Assembly: GCF_010183535.1 (NCBI RefSeq)
Contig: NC_071329.1
Span: forward strand, 4,402,001-4,466,000
From: Caenorhabditis remanei
Taxonomy: Eukaryota; Nematoda; Chromadorea; Rhabditida; Rhabditidae
DNA length: 64,000 nucleotides
Reading direction: 5' to 3'
Shown here: positions 23,001 through 33,360 of the stretch, one piece after another
Numbering within the stretch: the first letter of the stretch is position 1
Layout of the letters: each line of letters begins with the position of its first letter
The notes under the pieces: generated by a model
What the model saw: only the letters and a program-made list of their open reading frames with translations
The model's database searches: none
Told to the model about the DNA's origin: nothing
Made by a program: the position numbers and the translations under genes

Positions 23001-26000
23001 TATCCGTCACCTGATGTCGCTTGATTCCTTAGAAAGGTGGATTCTGACCCAGGATTCAGATATCCGTCACCTGATGTCCCTTGACGCCTTAGAAGGGTGG
23101 ATTCTGGCCCAGGATTCAGATATCCGTCACCTGATGTCCCTTGACGCCTTAGAAGGGTGGATTCTGACCCATCATCTCACCTTCCCACCATACCGTCACA
23201 TGTGTCCCCACAGGGTGGTAGATTCACAGTAGCGCCATAGTGGCACTCAGATGTGTCCCCACAGGGTGATAGCCCACTGATAAACTTCAGAAGCTTCGCG
23301 CCTCGCGGCACCCCAACCTCCAAACTTCAAAACCTTATAACTCGGCTTAAAATTATCGTAGAACCTTCATCTTACTACCATTCGGAAGCTACTGAATTCC
23401 TACTTGCTTGCGTCTCTTAAAATAGAAAAACGCTCATAACTTGCTTCAAAATGGTCGTAGAACAATAATTCAAAGCTTGCTCTGCACCGCGCCAACTAGC
23501 GGAGCCCGCCGGCAGGCGGGGGACGCTAGTCGGCCCCTCTTCTTAAATCGCGTAAGTATGAGCGTGCCGATTTGGAGTGGGCGGAGCTTGTCCAAAAAAA
23601 AATGTCGATAATTTTGAAGCGCTTTTGCTTTTTGAATAACTTTTTTCGTTATAAACATTTTCGAAAACTTCTTTTTTGTTTTTGTTTCAAAACTTAAAAC
23701 GTATGTGGCGACTCAGAGGGGGTGGGTTTGAAGCATTCAGACCAAAGTTATGAGCAAAAAAGTAAGAGCAACTTTTTTCGCTTAAAAAAATGGCTTAAGA
23801 AATTCACGATTTTTGCCTTTTCCTGCTTCGTACGGCGCCAGCTTTGAACATTTCTGGATGGTTTTCTGGACTTAAGATCTTTGAACATCTGGCTATAGAG
23901 ACATGTAAAAATTATTTTAAAATCTGGAAAAATATGATTTATGGCCATAAAAATATGGGAACAACTTTTTTTCTTGAATTTTTTACTTTCCTCTCGATAT
24001 CTCGCGTTGTATTGAACCGAAAGCTTTGAAATTTGGTACAGTTATGTAACTTGCCATGGGGGAGATGACTAAGAGAACAAATTTCAAATTGGAAATGATG
24101 CATTCGAGTTATACTCAAAAAACAGTCGAAAAATGAGCAATTATCGATCGATCCCCCTTTTTCCGCCCAAAACTTTGACCGGCTGTAACTCGCTCAGTTT
24201 TGAGAAATTTCAGGATCCGAAAAAAAAGAAATGTGTAGAAAAAAAATCTCTATCGAACCATGTAAAATTCAAGACACTTTTAGTTAAAAAATCTTTCAGA
24301 AAACCGGATTTTGTGATTTTCGTGGTTTTTCGGTCCGGTTGGGATTTTTTCTATTCGCTGTCCTGGGCACTGGATCCACTGAATCGCTCTGAATTTTTGA
24401 CACCGATCTAAACTTTTGGAGATCTAATGGAACCAAAAAGTCCGATCAAAAAATATTTATATCGGGCGATTCTGTGGAGAAACCTGAATCTCCACTGACA
24501 TTTTTTTCGAATACACTGACCATTTTGTCATTGTATGTGTCATTGTACAGTTGCGAGGAGCTCCCCTCTTTTCTATTCACTCCATGACCGCGTCTCTCTG
24601 TGCGTCGGTGGCGCAGTGGAAGAGGGCGGGGGTGAGAATCGACAGGGTGGTGGTTTGAATCCGACTGATTTATTTTTGTCTTTGTTTTTTTTTGTATAAA
24701 CTTTCTAAAAGATCATGAAACGAAATATTGTAAAAGTTTCGAATTTTCTGATCGAACACGAGAAAAACATGGCCAGTCGGTGTAATTGTTTTGAACTCAA
24801 AAGCTGGACGTTCTTTTCATTTCATTCAAGTCGAGCAATCTAACTTTTGAATTTAAAACTTGCTAAGCACCGCGCACGAGGCGCAGCCGAGTACTGCGGA
24901 GCCCGCCGGGAGGCGGGGGACGCTAGTCAGCAAATAGAAAGTCCAAAAAGGTTTTTTCGTTCAATTTTAATGAGTTTCTGAAACCACAAAATTTCTCTCG
25001 GAGGCAGTTGAAAAATATAACGGCATGCCGTTATAATACAGTATTTACGGTAAACGGTCTATTAGAGTAAATATCGTAACGTACATTTAGTAATTTTTCA
25101 TGGCTACAGTACACCCAATATAATCCAGTCAGAAACAATAACTACACAATAGTTATTACAGTACCCGGTGGTTACAGTAGGCTAAAGTGAAGCTCATTTT
25201 TTAAGGTTACAGTAATCAGTAACCATCAGTTACAGTACTACCTTGGTCAACAACAGTTTATTCAGGTTACTTCGGAGGTTTAAGTCTATATATGCTACAG
25301 TAGTCTTTAGTCACAAAAGTACTCTGGAAGCTGGCGTATGCTACAAAATAGTACTTTTGGCATCAGCTAGAAAAATTAAAACTGCCATAATTTTGGTCCC
25401 TTGAGAGTTAAAGTCAATTTAAAAGAGCACGCGAGTTGCCTTTAAGTCCACAGGGACCACCCGTACAAAAAAACTGTCAACTACAAAAGAGAGATGTCAG
25501 TTTTAGTCCAAACTCATTTTTCTTCAAAACAAAATTCCTCACATTCCATTCCTCTTCGCCGTCTCCGCAGCCATCATTTCAATATAATCATCCATTAAAT
25601 TCGGAGAGTCCACTGACATCGAACAACTCGGCTGTGGTTGGTAGAATATCGAGTCCACACCCATCCCATTATTATTCAACATCTGATTCTGTTGCTCTTC
25701 CTCATCTGGAAACGTTGAAGCCTCCGAGTTCCGTTTTATTCTATCCGGAAGCGCTTCGATAATATGTCTCGCCAAGTCAGCCATCAACGCCCTCGCATTG
25801 GGTGTCACCGCAATACCAGGACTTGTAACTGCCTGAAATAGTCGTGCCATCTTCGGGGAGTCCGGTACATGCACATCTGTATCCATCGCAATTTCCACGT
25901 GTAACTGTCCTGTTTCATTGGCGTCACAACACGACGTACAATCCTCGTCACATTCCCGCGAGTTGCCTGCTTGGAGCATCGACGGAGCGCCCTCGTACAT

Positions 26001-29000
26001 TTCAGACATGATTGAGTAGCTTGACGTGGCTTCTCTCATCAAGTCATCTGTCTTCTCGGCGATCGGGATTCTGGAGATTTTTCCATCGTTCAGAAGATTC
26101 TCACTGGTGAATGCTTTTCCATTCGTCATCACCCATAGCTCCGTGGCATTTACACGTTCCTCCTCATTGTTCTTATCCGACAACATATCGATTGAATCAT
26201 CAGGTCCCACTTCTGCAGGTGTCCTTCCCCTGTCATCCATCACATTAATCGTGCTCCCATCGATCGACATAATCAACCGAGCAGTCCTTGACGCCAAGTG
26301 CCTACAAGCAGTGTGCAAAGGTGTACTCCCATCGCTATCCCTTGCAAGAATATCTAGCTCCCGACAAGCGGGAACTTTCCGTCGTAGATCAATCAGTGCC
26401 TCGAATAATCTGTCGTAATCAAAGGAGGCGACTAGATGAAGTACGGTTTTCGACGGGAATTGACTGGAGCCGTTGAGAAGCTCCATTTTGAAAGTATGCG
26501 ATTGTGAGGTGATTTCACTATCGATTTGTTGAACGAGGTTGGTTAGCAGACTCTCCATACACGAAGACGATTGAATGTTCTGGAAACAATTTCTGGTTAG
26601 ACTATGAAATTTGAATGTAAGTTACTAACCTCAACGGAAGAGTACGCATTAAAGGCGCATGCCATGATTCGAATCTTTTCGAAAATTTGCATAAGCTTCT
26701 CATCATTCTCCTTTTGAAGATGCTCTGGTGGTTGCTCATATGTGAACTCAGCAGCTGTGGAGACGGGCTGGAAATAGGTATAGTCTGATTAAGAATTGTC
26801 TAATAACACTACAGTACACCTAATATAGTCCAGTAAGAAGCAGAAACTACTCAATACCCATTAGTTGCTACAGTACCCCGTGGTTACAGTAGACTGAAGT
26901 GAAGCTCATTTTTTAAGGCTACAGTAATCACTGAGCGTGAGTATACTGTAGCACGGAAGCAGCGCATGCCCTAAGCATAAGATTACTGTAGTTTTGTCTA
27001 CGGTAGCCTAAGCCTAAAGTTACTGTATCTATCCTTGCGGAAGGCCTAAGCTTACTATAACACTGCAACAGGTTCAGTAGCTCAAGTCTAAGGTTACTGT
27101 AATTTTGTCGGGCCTAGGCCTAAGGTTACTGTATCGTTGCTTACGGTAGGCCCGTGCACTGCAACAGGTACAGTAACCTCAGCGTAAGATTATTAAATCT
27201 TTGCCTCCGGTAGCGCAAGCATAAGGTTATTGTCTTCTCGTGATCTATATTTCAGTACATTTAAGCCCCATCCCAAAAGATTTTATCAAATCACTCCAAA
27301 AAACTAACCTGTCCATTACAAAAAACCCTAACTTGTACCACCTCCGGCTGCAACGCGGGTGGTATCACACACGACAGAACTCCGGCATGAATCAGACTCG
27401 CCGCCATCATCCGTCCTCTTCCGAATGATATCTTGTAGTCGTGTCCCTTCCGGTAGTACCCACCAATCACTAGCAGTTTTTGGCCTCCTTTTAGGGAAGA
27501 GCTACTCGGTGACATTTCTATGATAGGGATTAGGAAACCGCCCATCGGTGACTCCTGAGATCCACTTCGGATTTTCATTTTCTCGGCGAACGCGGACGCA
27601 GGTGTCGAGCCGTTTGTAGAGGATCTTATGGAGAGTTGTTGGTAGGAGGCGTCTTCATCAAAAGGCATGACACCTCGAGAATCGCCGTCCCCGGATGGTG
27701 ATCTACTCTCCATTGCTTGATGGTTATGGTGGGAACGTATTGATTGGAAATTATGAATTGCTGGTGCCACAATAGAGATCTTGTCGTTAGATGACCCATT
27801 ACACCCAAATCGTTTCAGCATGGTACCAATATGATTCGCATCAATCTCGCTGTTTGCAGACGGCTGCCTTCTCAACGCCACTGACGACAACCCTTTGCGG
27901 AACGCCGAGCTACAAGAGTTCCGTCGCTCGAGCTCCCGAGCAGTGGGTGTCGGTGTGGTTGGCGGCTCCTGGGGTAGTGGGGAGGTTGGTAAGTTGACTC
28001 CTTTCTTCCTCAAGTGCTCGTTGACTTCGATGACTAGTTGGTCGGCGGATTGGTAAACTGGAAATGGAACATTTGGAAGGTGTTATATATAATAGATATC
28101 TGATTGTATATTTTGAGCTGATTCTGAATCTGTAATTAATTTTTGCGAAAATCATCTGTGAGAAAAGTTGTTCAAGTTTTTTTGAATTTTCTAAATTCAT
28201 TGGAACATTTTTACGTGTCTTAAAATTTACGACTTTGGTGCGGGTGACTGAGGTATTGGGAACAGTAGTCAGGGATACCGAAACCTTAGGCTTAGGCTAC
28301 TGTACCTGATACAATGCTACAGTAACCTTAGGATTAGACTAGGGTACCGTAGGCAAGGGTACAGTAACCTTAGACTTAAGCTACTGAGCCTGTTGCAGTG
28401 TTACAGTAAGCTTAGACCTTCCGCAAGGAAAGATACAGTAATCTAAGGCTTAGGCTACCGTATGCAAAGATACGGTAACCTTAGGCTTAGGGTACCGTAG
28501 GCAAGGGTACAGTAACCTTAGGCTTAGGCTAAAGTACCGTTTCAGTGCTACAGTAACCTCAGGCTTAGACTACCGTAGGCAAAATTACAGTAATCCAAGA
28601 CTAAGGCCACGGCACCTGCCTCAAAGTAATCTAGATCTCGGGTTACTGTACCTGTAGCAGTCCCACAGTAACCTAGTGCTAAGGGTATTGTACCTGTAGC
28701 ACTGTTTAAAATCCTAAAGCTTAAGCTACAGTAGCGCAAATAATTGTATTTAAAAAAAATTTGCAGTTAAAATATTTTTAAAGAAAATTGAATGATTCCA
28801 TTTTAAGATGCTACAATACAGAATTGTGAATAACTTTTTTTCCCAGACTCCTTTTACAAAAACGGGAAACATATTCGGAATCAGTGTGCTAATTGTGAGA
28901 GACTTACAAATCGGAGAAAGTTGCTCATGGAGCTGTTGCAACGAGATGAAGATATTATTGTTGATCATCATCTTGGCAATTTCCTCGGCTTGCTCTGCTT

Positions 29001-31040
29001 GGTCAGATTTTTCATTCAGGTAGTGGACTAACACGTGGCTGCTCTGAAAATACAAAGTTAGGTTTTCAACAATTTAGACCATTGCTAAACTAAAACTCAC
29101 ATCCGGCAAAAAGTAGACCCTCCTATGAAACGTCGGAACAATTGCTGAATGCACATATTTTGCCTCTATCGTCTGTGTGTGTCCTCTGACTTTTAATTTC
29201 AGATGATCCTCTCGAATATTCCTTCCGTTATTCCTTTTCCGCCAGATGTACCCGTCATTTTTGAACCAAGAACCGTCCAGACGGGGGAAGATGAACTGGG
29301 CGCTGGAATAAACGTTAATTAGCTAGGTAATTAGTTAATTATAAGCCTTTTAACATACCCTGAACACGGCCTCGGTGACGATTGTGTTTTGATACAGCTG
29401 GATGACGGATCAGCATTCGCGGCGAGGATTATGTTGAGGATTTCCTTAAGACATTTATTTTTTTATCTGTTGTTATTTACGTATCCCGGATTAACACGAA
29501 TTTCAGTTTTTTGGTGAAGGCTTAAAAAAAGAAAAAAGAAACTTACCGGATTGGTATTCCATTCATTTTTGAATGGTGGGAAATACTCGATGGCTTGTGG
29601 GAACGAAGCATCTTGGCGGATTTGGAGGGGTTCGGAGGTTGAGTGGAGCTGGAAATTGAATAATTTGATTTGGTATACTTAGAAGGGTAGAATAGTAATT
29701 TGATTGGAAGACTTGTTTTTTGGTGCGACCGATTTGGTTATAAATTATTCAGTTTGTGTAGATCAATATTTTCGGTATTGAATGTTTTCTTCAAGAGATT
29801 AAAATTGAGATTATCACGAAAGTTGGCTTCATTGCTTGTGAAGCCATAAAACAAGCAAATTTTTAGATTTCACTGAAAAATTGGTAGGTCTGAAAAGCAT
29901 ATTTGTCAAGGCGCTGAAAATTCTCGAAATCCAATCCTCTTTTATGTTACGTACCTAACCTTTATGTGAATTCTTGATACTAGTATACACTATTCTCGAT
30001 TTCAGACCAAACCGTCTGTTTTTGGACCATAGCTTATGTCACTACCAAAAAAAGACTAGTTCTGATATTGATATTCTTTTCGTTAAACTTTTTTCTGTTT
30101 CTGGAAAAACTATACTTGCAAATCAGGCAGGCGCGTAACTTGCTTAAAACTGATTTTTATGAGCTGAAAAATATACCAAAAAGTAGATCTCAGCGAGTTC
30201 CATGATTGTGACCTAAAAAGAGTCGGATTTTTTGGTAATTTTCGCGTTTATTGGCACATTTTCCAGGACCGCGACATACTCATACTAAATTAGCCACCCG
30301 GCCCGTATTATAAATTCACGGTCTGTTGCCCGGGGGTGTTAATGACGCATGGATTTCGTTAAGCATAAAAACCGTAGTAAAATTCGGTTTTTCAACCATT
30401 TCAACTACGAGCCCTATACGAACATATTCCATGCGCCCTTAACACCCCCGTAAATTTATTATCGTAAATTGCTGTTCATGGAGTCGGATTATCAGATACT
30501 GTATTTTAATTATTAGGCATTGACAGTTGGATTTCGGGACGTTTTAGAACCGAACGTTTAGAAACTGAGCTTTGAGGACCAATTTTCGAAAAAAACGCAA
30601 TATTATGAACTGAAAAATGTACCAAAATGTAGATCTGGGTGAGATCTATATCTGCGACCTACTACGTGCCGGACGTCTATTTGTTAATGCCGATCTGTAA
30701 AAGTTTTTTGAAATTTTTTTTGTTTTTGGTCTTTTTCTTCGCCCCGCGGTACAATATCGAATAGCCATCCGCCCTGTAGTAAGTCATGGATATAGATCTC
30801 GCCGAGATCTACATTTTGGTATATTCTTCAGCTCTTAATGTTGCGTTTTAAGCGAGTTATGGTTCGACGTATGAAAAAATATAATTACTTTTTCCTCCTG
30901 TTTAATCCAAGATTGCATTTTCTCACTTTTTAATTGCTCTTTTTCCCCAATCATTTTTATTTTCCAATAATTTTTCAAAAAAAAACACTCACCTGAATAC
31001 TAGGCGTAAAATTGGTGGTTTCGTTTGAAGGTTGTTGCAT
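10577..31040 (-). CDS. camt-1: CAMTA transcription factor (calmodulin-binding transcription activator)
   Basis: Nuclear, calmodulin-responsive DNA-binding regulator; the C. elegans ortholog acts in neurons. Fifteen coding exons (minus strand): 30993-31040, 29547-29648, 29359-29444, 29101-29302, 28908-29043, 27309-28057, 26630-26767, 25543-26579, 18857-18935, 18686-18762, 17654-17736, 13639-13853, 12679-12905, 12301-12421, 10577-10717. All joints keep phase; the sum is 3441 bases, 1146 residues. Domains: CG-1 at about 30-165 (DGYIWRKRNNGRNIREDHLK, AIVPTFHRRVYFLP, VLVHYL); polar linker; TIG/IPT at about 360-441 (GGQKLLVIGGYYRKGHDYKI); ankyrin repeats early in exon 8 (KTVLHLVASFDY, DGSTPLHTACRH); IQ motifs from about 920 (VIQRAYRVYRARS, KIQGCYRRYKQF, TIQVAYRYRHRKRQ, KIQNFMRQNR); Gln/His-rich tail ending VIINGTN. 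The order is that of all CAMTAs. Introns 8 (6.6 kb) and 11 (3.8 kb) are unusually long and full of repeats. A further 5' exon is possible. Confidence 0.93.
10815..11140. repeat. Dispersed repeat rich in TTCCGAAATTTCCG words
   Basis: Downstream part of camt-1 intron 14. Repeated, partly inverted words such as CGGAAAATCCGAAATTTCCG and GGAATTCCGA. The block at 40200-40345 has the same words and the same neighbouring motif GCGC(A/G)TCTCTGGTGGTA, so it is a second copy of this family. Confidence 0.5.
11650..12225. repeat. TCTCCGA/TCGGAGA inverted repeat cluster
   Basis: In camt-1 intron 14. Dozens of TCTCCGA and TCGGAGA words, including three near-identical units of about 63 bases from 11720 to 11840 (TTCGGAGAAATTATCCGTCG). 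The outer parts are mirror images: GGCTTGGTCGGAGTCGGAGA near 11651 and TTTCTCCGACCAAGCC near 12209-12225. This indicates one inverted-repeat element of about 575 bases. Open frames here are repeat artefacts rich in Ser, Glu and Arg. Confidence 0.7.
12965..13445. repeat. Dispersed TGTCCGGATGTC-type repeat
   Basis: Irregular array of ATGTCCGGATGTC, ATGTCTGTATG and similar words in camt-1 intron 12. Related arrays occur at 32938-33360, 34740-35160, 38380-38690, 41600-41640 and 54980-55540, so this is a dispersed low-complexity family of the genome. Confidence 0.6.
15006..15013. promoter_or_regulatory. TGACGTCA motif (CRE/bZIP type), intron 11 of camt-1
   Basis: Perfect palindromic cAMP-response element core, one of three in this intron (also 16819-16826 and 17519-17526), about 1 kb upstream of the proposed internal start at 14043. 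Binding is inference. Confidence 0.35.
15260..15800. repeat. TTAGGC-rich degenerate array
   Basis: Irregular array in which CTTAGGCTTAGGCTTACTG and close variants recur at intervals of about 30-50 bases. TTAGGC is the nematode telomere hexamer, but here it occurs only in pairs inside a longer degenerate unit. Similar arrays lie at 16520-16710, 26930-27240 and 28255-28740. Confidence 0.65.
16520..16710. repeat. TTAGGC-rich degenerate array, second cluster
   Basis: Four or five units of about 38-45 bases of the type AGTAACCTTAGGCTTAGGCT followed by ACTGTAGG, in camt-1 intron 11. Confidence 0.65.
16819..16826. promoter_or_regulatory. TGACGTCA motif, intron 11 of camt-1
   Basis: Perfect CRE core in a GC-rich block (16790-16870) that also holds the hairpin CCCCGAAGCTCTTCTTCGGG. 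This is the most promoter-like composition in the intron. Confidence 0.4.
17519..17526. promoter_or_regulatory. TGACGTCA motif, intron 11 of camt-1
   Basis: Perfect CRE core about 130 bases downstream of the exon 11 donor in the direction of transcription. Confidence 0.35.
17755..18560. repeat. TTACTGTAG phased repeat array
   Basis: Intron 10 of camt-1. The word ACTGTA, usually as TTACTGTAG or its complement CTACAGTAA, recurs roughly every 20-40 bases over 800 bases with unrelated sequence between. Smaller clusters occur at 25095-25330, 26810-27010 and 28255-28740. Confidence 0.65.
18995..19210. mobile_element. Inverted-repeat mini-element with GTAGATCTCGGCGAG arms
   Basis: Left arm TACCAAAATGTAGATCTCGG (about 19011) and right arm CGTCGAGATCTACATTTTGC (about 19163) are mirror images, with GACCTCCTACAGGCGGATGG and a CCGCGG-like middle. 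Related copies lie at 30165-30260 (partial) and 30600-30860 (complete), also in camt-1 introns. Confidence 0.65.
19411..19855. repeat. 222-base tandem duplication inside the element
   Basis: Two copies, starting at TCACTTCTAGATCTGCCCAC (19411 and 19633), appear identical over their whole length. This implies a very recent duplication. A third, diverged copy of most of the unit starts at 21379. Confidence 0.85.
19645..23530. repeat. About 2-kb direct segmental duplication inside the element
   Basis: The block from CTGCCCACCTCTTCCTCTAA (19645) to the CGCCGGCAGGCGGGG motif (about 21365) is repeated, with scattered substitutions, from about 21379 to 23530. The second copy is longer because a 60-base minisatellite has expanded at the position where the first copy has a single GGGTGGATTCTGACCCAGGA (about 21002). 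Confidence 0.75.
22741..23160 (+). repeat. 60-base minisatellite, seven units, in-frame
   Basis: Seven units of exactly 60 bases, each beginning ATTCTGACCCAGGATTCAGA. Two unit types (ending TTGATTCCTTAGAAGTGTGG or TTTGACACCTTAGAAGGGTG) alternate in the first part, suggesting a 120-base higher-order unit. Because 60 is a multiple of three, one frame is open and encodes a 20-residue repeat, SDIRHLMSLDSLEVWILTQD. The frame is probably a by-product: no splice or expression signal is seen. Confidence 0.9.
24604..24665 (+). other. tRNA-like sequence with A- and B-box motifs inside the element
   Basis: TGGCGCAGTGG (24609-24619) fits the internal A box of RNA polymerase III promoters and GGTTTGAATCC (24652-24662) the B box. 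GTCGG at 24604 can pair with CCGAC at 24661. It does not fold into a standard cloverleaf (no proper acceptor stem or 3' half), so it is not a tRNA gene. A tRNA-derived fragment or SINE head is possible. Confidence 0.45.
25095..25330. repeat. Small GTTACAGTA array
   Basis: Repeated GGTTACAGTA/CTACAGTA words just outside the right end of the 5.8-kb element. The same run of words, in the same order, occurs at 26810-26930, so the two are diverged direct copies. Confidence 0.5.
26810..27240. repeat. Degenerate CTACAGTA and TTAGGC-complement array in camt-1 intron 6
   Basis: First part is the copy of 25095-25330. Second part (from about 26930) has GCCTAAGCCTAAAGTTACTG units of about 40 bases, the complement of the TTAGGC-rich arrays. 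Confidence 0.6.
28255..28740. repeat. TTAGGC-rich degenerate array in camt-1 intron 5
   Basis: About ten units of roughly 40-50 bases: ACAGTAACCTTAGGCTTAGG, then CTACCGTAGGCAAAG. It fills most of the intron between exons 5 and 6. Confidence 0.7.
30330..30470. mobile_element. Small inverted-repeat element, GGGGGTGTTAA ends
   Basis: GGGGGTGTTAATGACGCATG (30334) is mirrored by CATGCGCCCTTAACACCCCC (30431-30450), separated by about 80 bases with another short hairpin (CGGTTTTTCAACC). Lies in camt-1 intron 1. Confidence 0.55.
30600..30860. mobile_element. Inverted-repeat mini-element with GTAGATCT arms, complete copy
   Basis: Left arm TGTACCAAAATGTAGATCTG (30620) and right arm GAGATCTACATTTTGGTATA (30805) are mirror images. 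Inside, CGACCTACTACGTGCCGGAC mirrors CGCCCTGTAGTAAGTCATGG. Same family as 18995-19210. Confidence 0.6.
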
Positions 31041-32937
31041 TGGGGACGCAGTCGGAACGACTGGTCACAAATGCAAATGATGATGTCGGGTGTTGTGTGT
31101 ATGTAGATGTTGGCTGGTGTAGTCGTCGAGAGATGGAAAAACCTCTGAATTATGTATTAGATCATCATCATCATTTCATGTAAAGAAGACGAAAAAACGT
31201 GATGAGTAGAAAATACAAACTCGAGGAAAAGAGGGGATGATCGGGTGGTGATTATGATAATCATGTATGTGTGCACATGATTATCACACACCGTAATACT
31301 CTCTTGTAAAATAGATAAAAACATGTTTGGGAGTAGGGGAAAAGGAGCAGGAAAAATATGCAAAATCTGGAAAATCTGGGAGCATGAGGATTCCAAGAAG
31401 AGGGGATCGGGGTGAGGTCCATTAGGAAAATTGGAATTTCTAAATATAGGATTTTTTCGATGAGAAAACAGGGATTTGGATAAAATTAGATAAAATACAT
31501 ATTTCTAAATGATTTTAAAAGGAAAATCGGTAAAAATGGAAAAAAAACGGACATCTGGATAAACAGACAAAAAGACAGACATTTTGTATTTATTGTATTT
31601 ATTTATTGTAAGAGGACATCGGGACATTTAGATAGACAAACAGACACACAGATGGACGGAAATCTAAAATTTTCAATTTTCATGAATTTTTCCAGAGTAT
31701 TTTCAATAAAAGGCTTGTATTTTGTGAAATCTTTTCTCAAAATTAAGAAAATAAGCATGTTTTACACAAAAAATTCACATTTTCTGAACAAATTTCAGCT
31801 GTAGTTCAGAATGATATTATTATTATCATTTGAGCATGTTTGCAGCAAAATTTTTCAGTGAGAAAAATATCATTTTAACGAGGTCGTTTTTCCGAAATAC
31901 TTTTTTTACAAAAAAAATAGTTTTTACATTATACTTTCATTAGAGCGTAATTGTACCAGTCAAAAAAATTCACATTTTATCAGTGTAAATATGTATATAG
32001 AAGCAACAATTTAGCAGTGGAGCGTGATTGCACTAGTGAGAAATAAAAACATACATTTTACCGAAACTCAACTAATTCAAAAATTAGTTTAGTTTCTTAT
32101 GCACATTCCATTTTCCCGTCCTTTTAATTATAATACACTTCCCTCTCGATTCCGTTTAATAATAGTTCACTTAATGTGTGTAATTTCTCACATTAAGTCA
32201 CTTCACCATAGAAACAAAACGGCGGCCGAAAATAAAAAATTCCCATGAGAAAATAAATAAAAAACTTCCAATACGTACATGAAAAAGAAGAGAAAAAAAG
32301 AGAGTCTCGTATAATAGCAGTGGAGAGGAGACGGGGTGAGCAACAAGAGTTGTGTGTATGTGTATGTGTGACCAAGAGGACGAGAGAGAAATAGTGTGTG
32401 AAGGAGAGAGACGCAGACAGACAGAGAGAAAAGAGCAAGGGTGGCGGCTCGTGTGCCAATCGGCTGTCTATATCGAATTGGCACTAAGCGTCTCTGCGTC
32501 TCGAGTTTTACTCTCGAGAGAAATGAGGGAAAAGTTGAAAAGTCGCTCCAGAAAACTTTCTCAATTTCCTATACCCCTTTTTTTGCAATAAACAAGAAAA
32601 GACACCACACACAAAAACTAATCAACAATGAATGTGTTTTTTTTTCTTCCTCTGCTGAAATTGCCTTTTTTCCATTTTCCATGGTTTCCCATCTTTTTTG
32701 TTCCGGGGGTTTTAAGGGAAGAGAAAAAATAATTAAAAATAAGAAGGGGGAAGAATTTTCTTCATTGTTTCTCGGAAATCGGAGAATCTGGAGGGATTGA
32801 GAAATTCGATTGAATTTTGAAACTCCGCCTCCAAAACAACAGTTTGTTTCGGAGGCGGAGTCAACAAATTAAAATTAAAAGTTTATCTAAAAGTTGTTTC
32901 TAATAACAATAATCGACCTAGACTTTGGAAATATTGT

Positions 32938-33360
32938 TATGTCTGTCTGTGTGACTCTCAGTCCGGATGTCCGGTGTCCGTTTGTATGTCCAGATTTTTT
33001 TTCTACTGTCCTCATCAGACTTGCAAACTATAGCCCCGTAGTCAAAAATGTGCACAATTTTTTTCACAAAATTTTTCAAATTTTTTTTTTGAAATTTTAA
33101 ACAAAAATAATCAAAAATCCTATGTACGCTTGAGTTTTTATCTATATTCAAAAATATAATCAAAAATTCGACTAAAAATCGAAAAAAATCGGATTTTCAA
33201 ATTTTTTACTGAGACCCGGCCCGTTGCAAGTCTGGTCCTAATTCTCTCATAATTAAATGCACTTTTAATTCCCACTAGACCACTAGCAAAGGCATCCACG
33301 TGATCTTGTCTTCCAATCTGTATGTGTGTCTGTCTGTCCGGATGTCGAACCGAATTTTGT
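32938..33360. repeat. Dispersed TGTCTGTCCGGATGTC repeat and flanks
   Basis: Short arrays of TGTCTGT and CCGGATGTC words at 32938-32990 and 33325-33350, with an AT-rich piece between. Same family as 12965-13445. Confidence 0.45.

Larger units (their letters stand above)
19272..25052. mobile_element. 5.8-kb element with 27-base perfect terminal inverted repeats
   Basis: Left end 19272-19298 and right end 25026-25052 are perfect inverted copies of TACCGTAAATACTGTATTAT plus AACGGCA. If the outer TA is the duplicated target, it fits a TA-targeting DNA transposon. The left end continues with three degenerate copies of the TIR word TATTATAACGGCACC. The interior has no transposase-like open frame; it is built from large direct duplications, each ending in a CGCCGGCAGGCGGGGGACG-type block (21356, 23510, 24905), plus a minisatellite and a tRNA-like motif. 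It is non-autonomous, and lies in intron 8 of camt-1, making up most of that intron. A related solo end occurs at about 48309-48335. Confidence 0.8.

Noticed and set aside
22741..23160. CRISPR array
   Set aside because: Units are contiguous 60-base repeats with no unique spacers, and the genome is an animal's.
22774..23232. 152-residue open frame with 20-residue repeats
   Set aside because: It is the translation of the 60-base minisatellite; no splice signals, promoter or non-repetitive domain.
24604..24665. Functional tRNA gene
   Set aside because: A- and B-box words are present but no cloverleaf with acceptor stem can be drawn.
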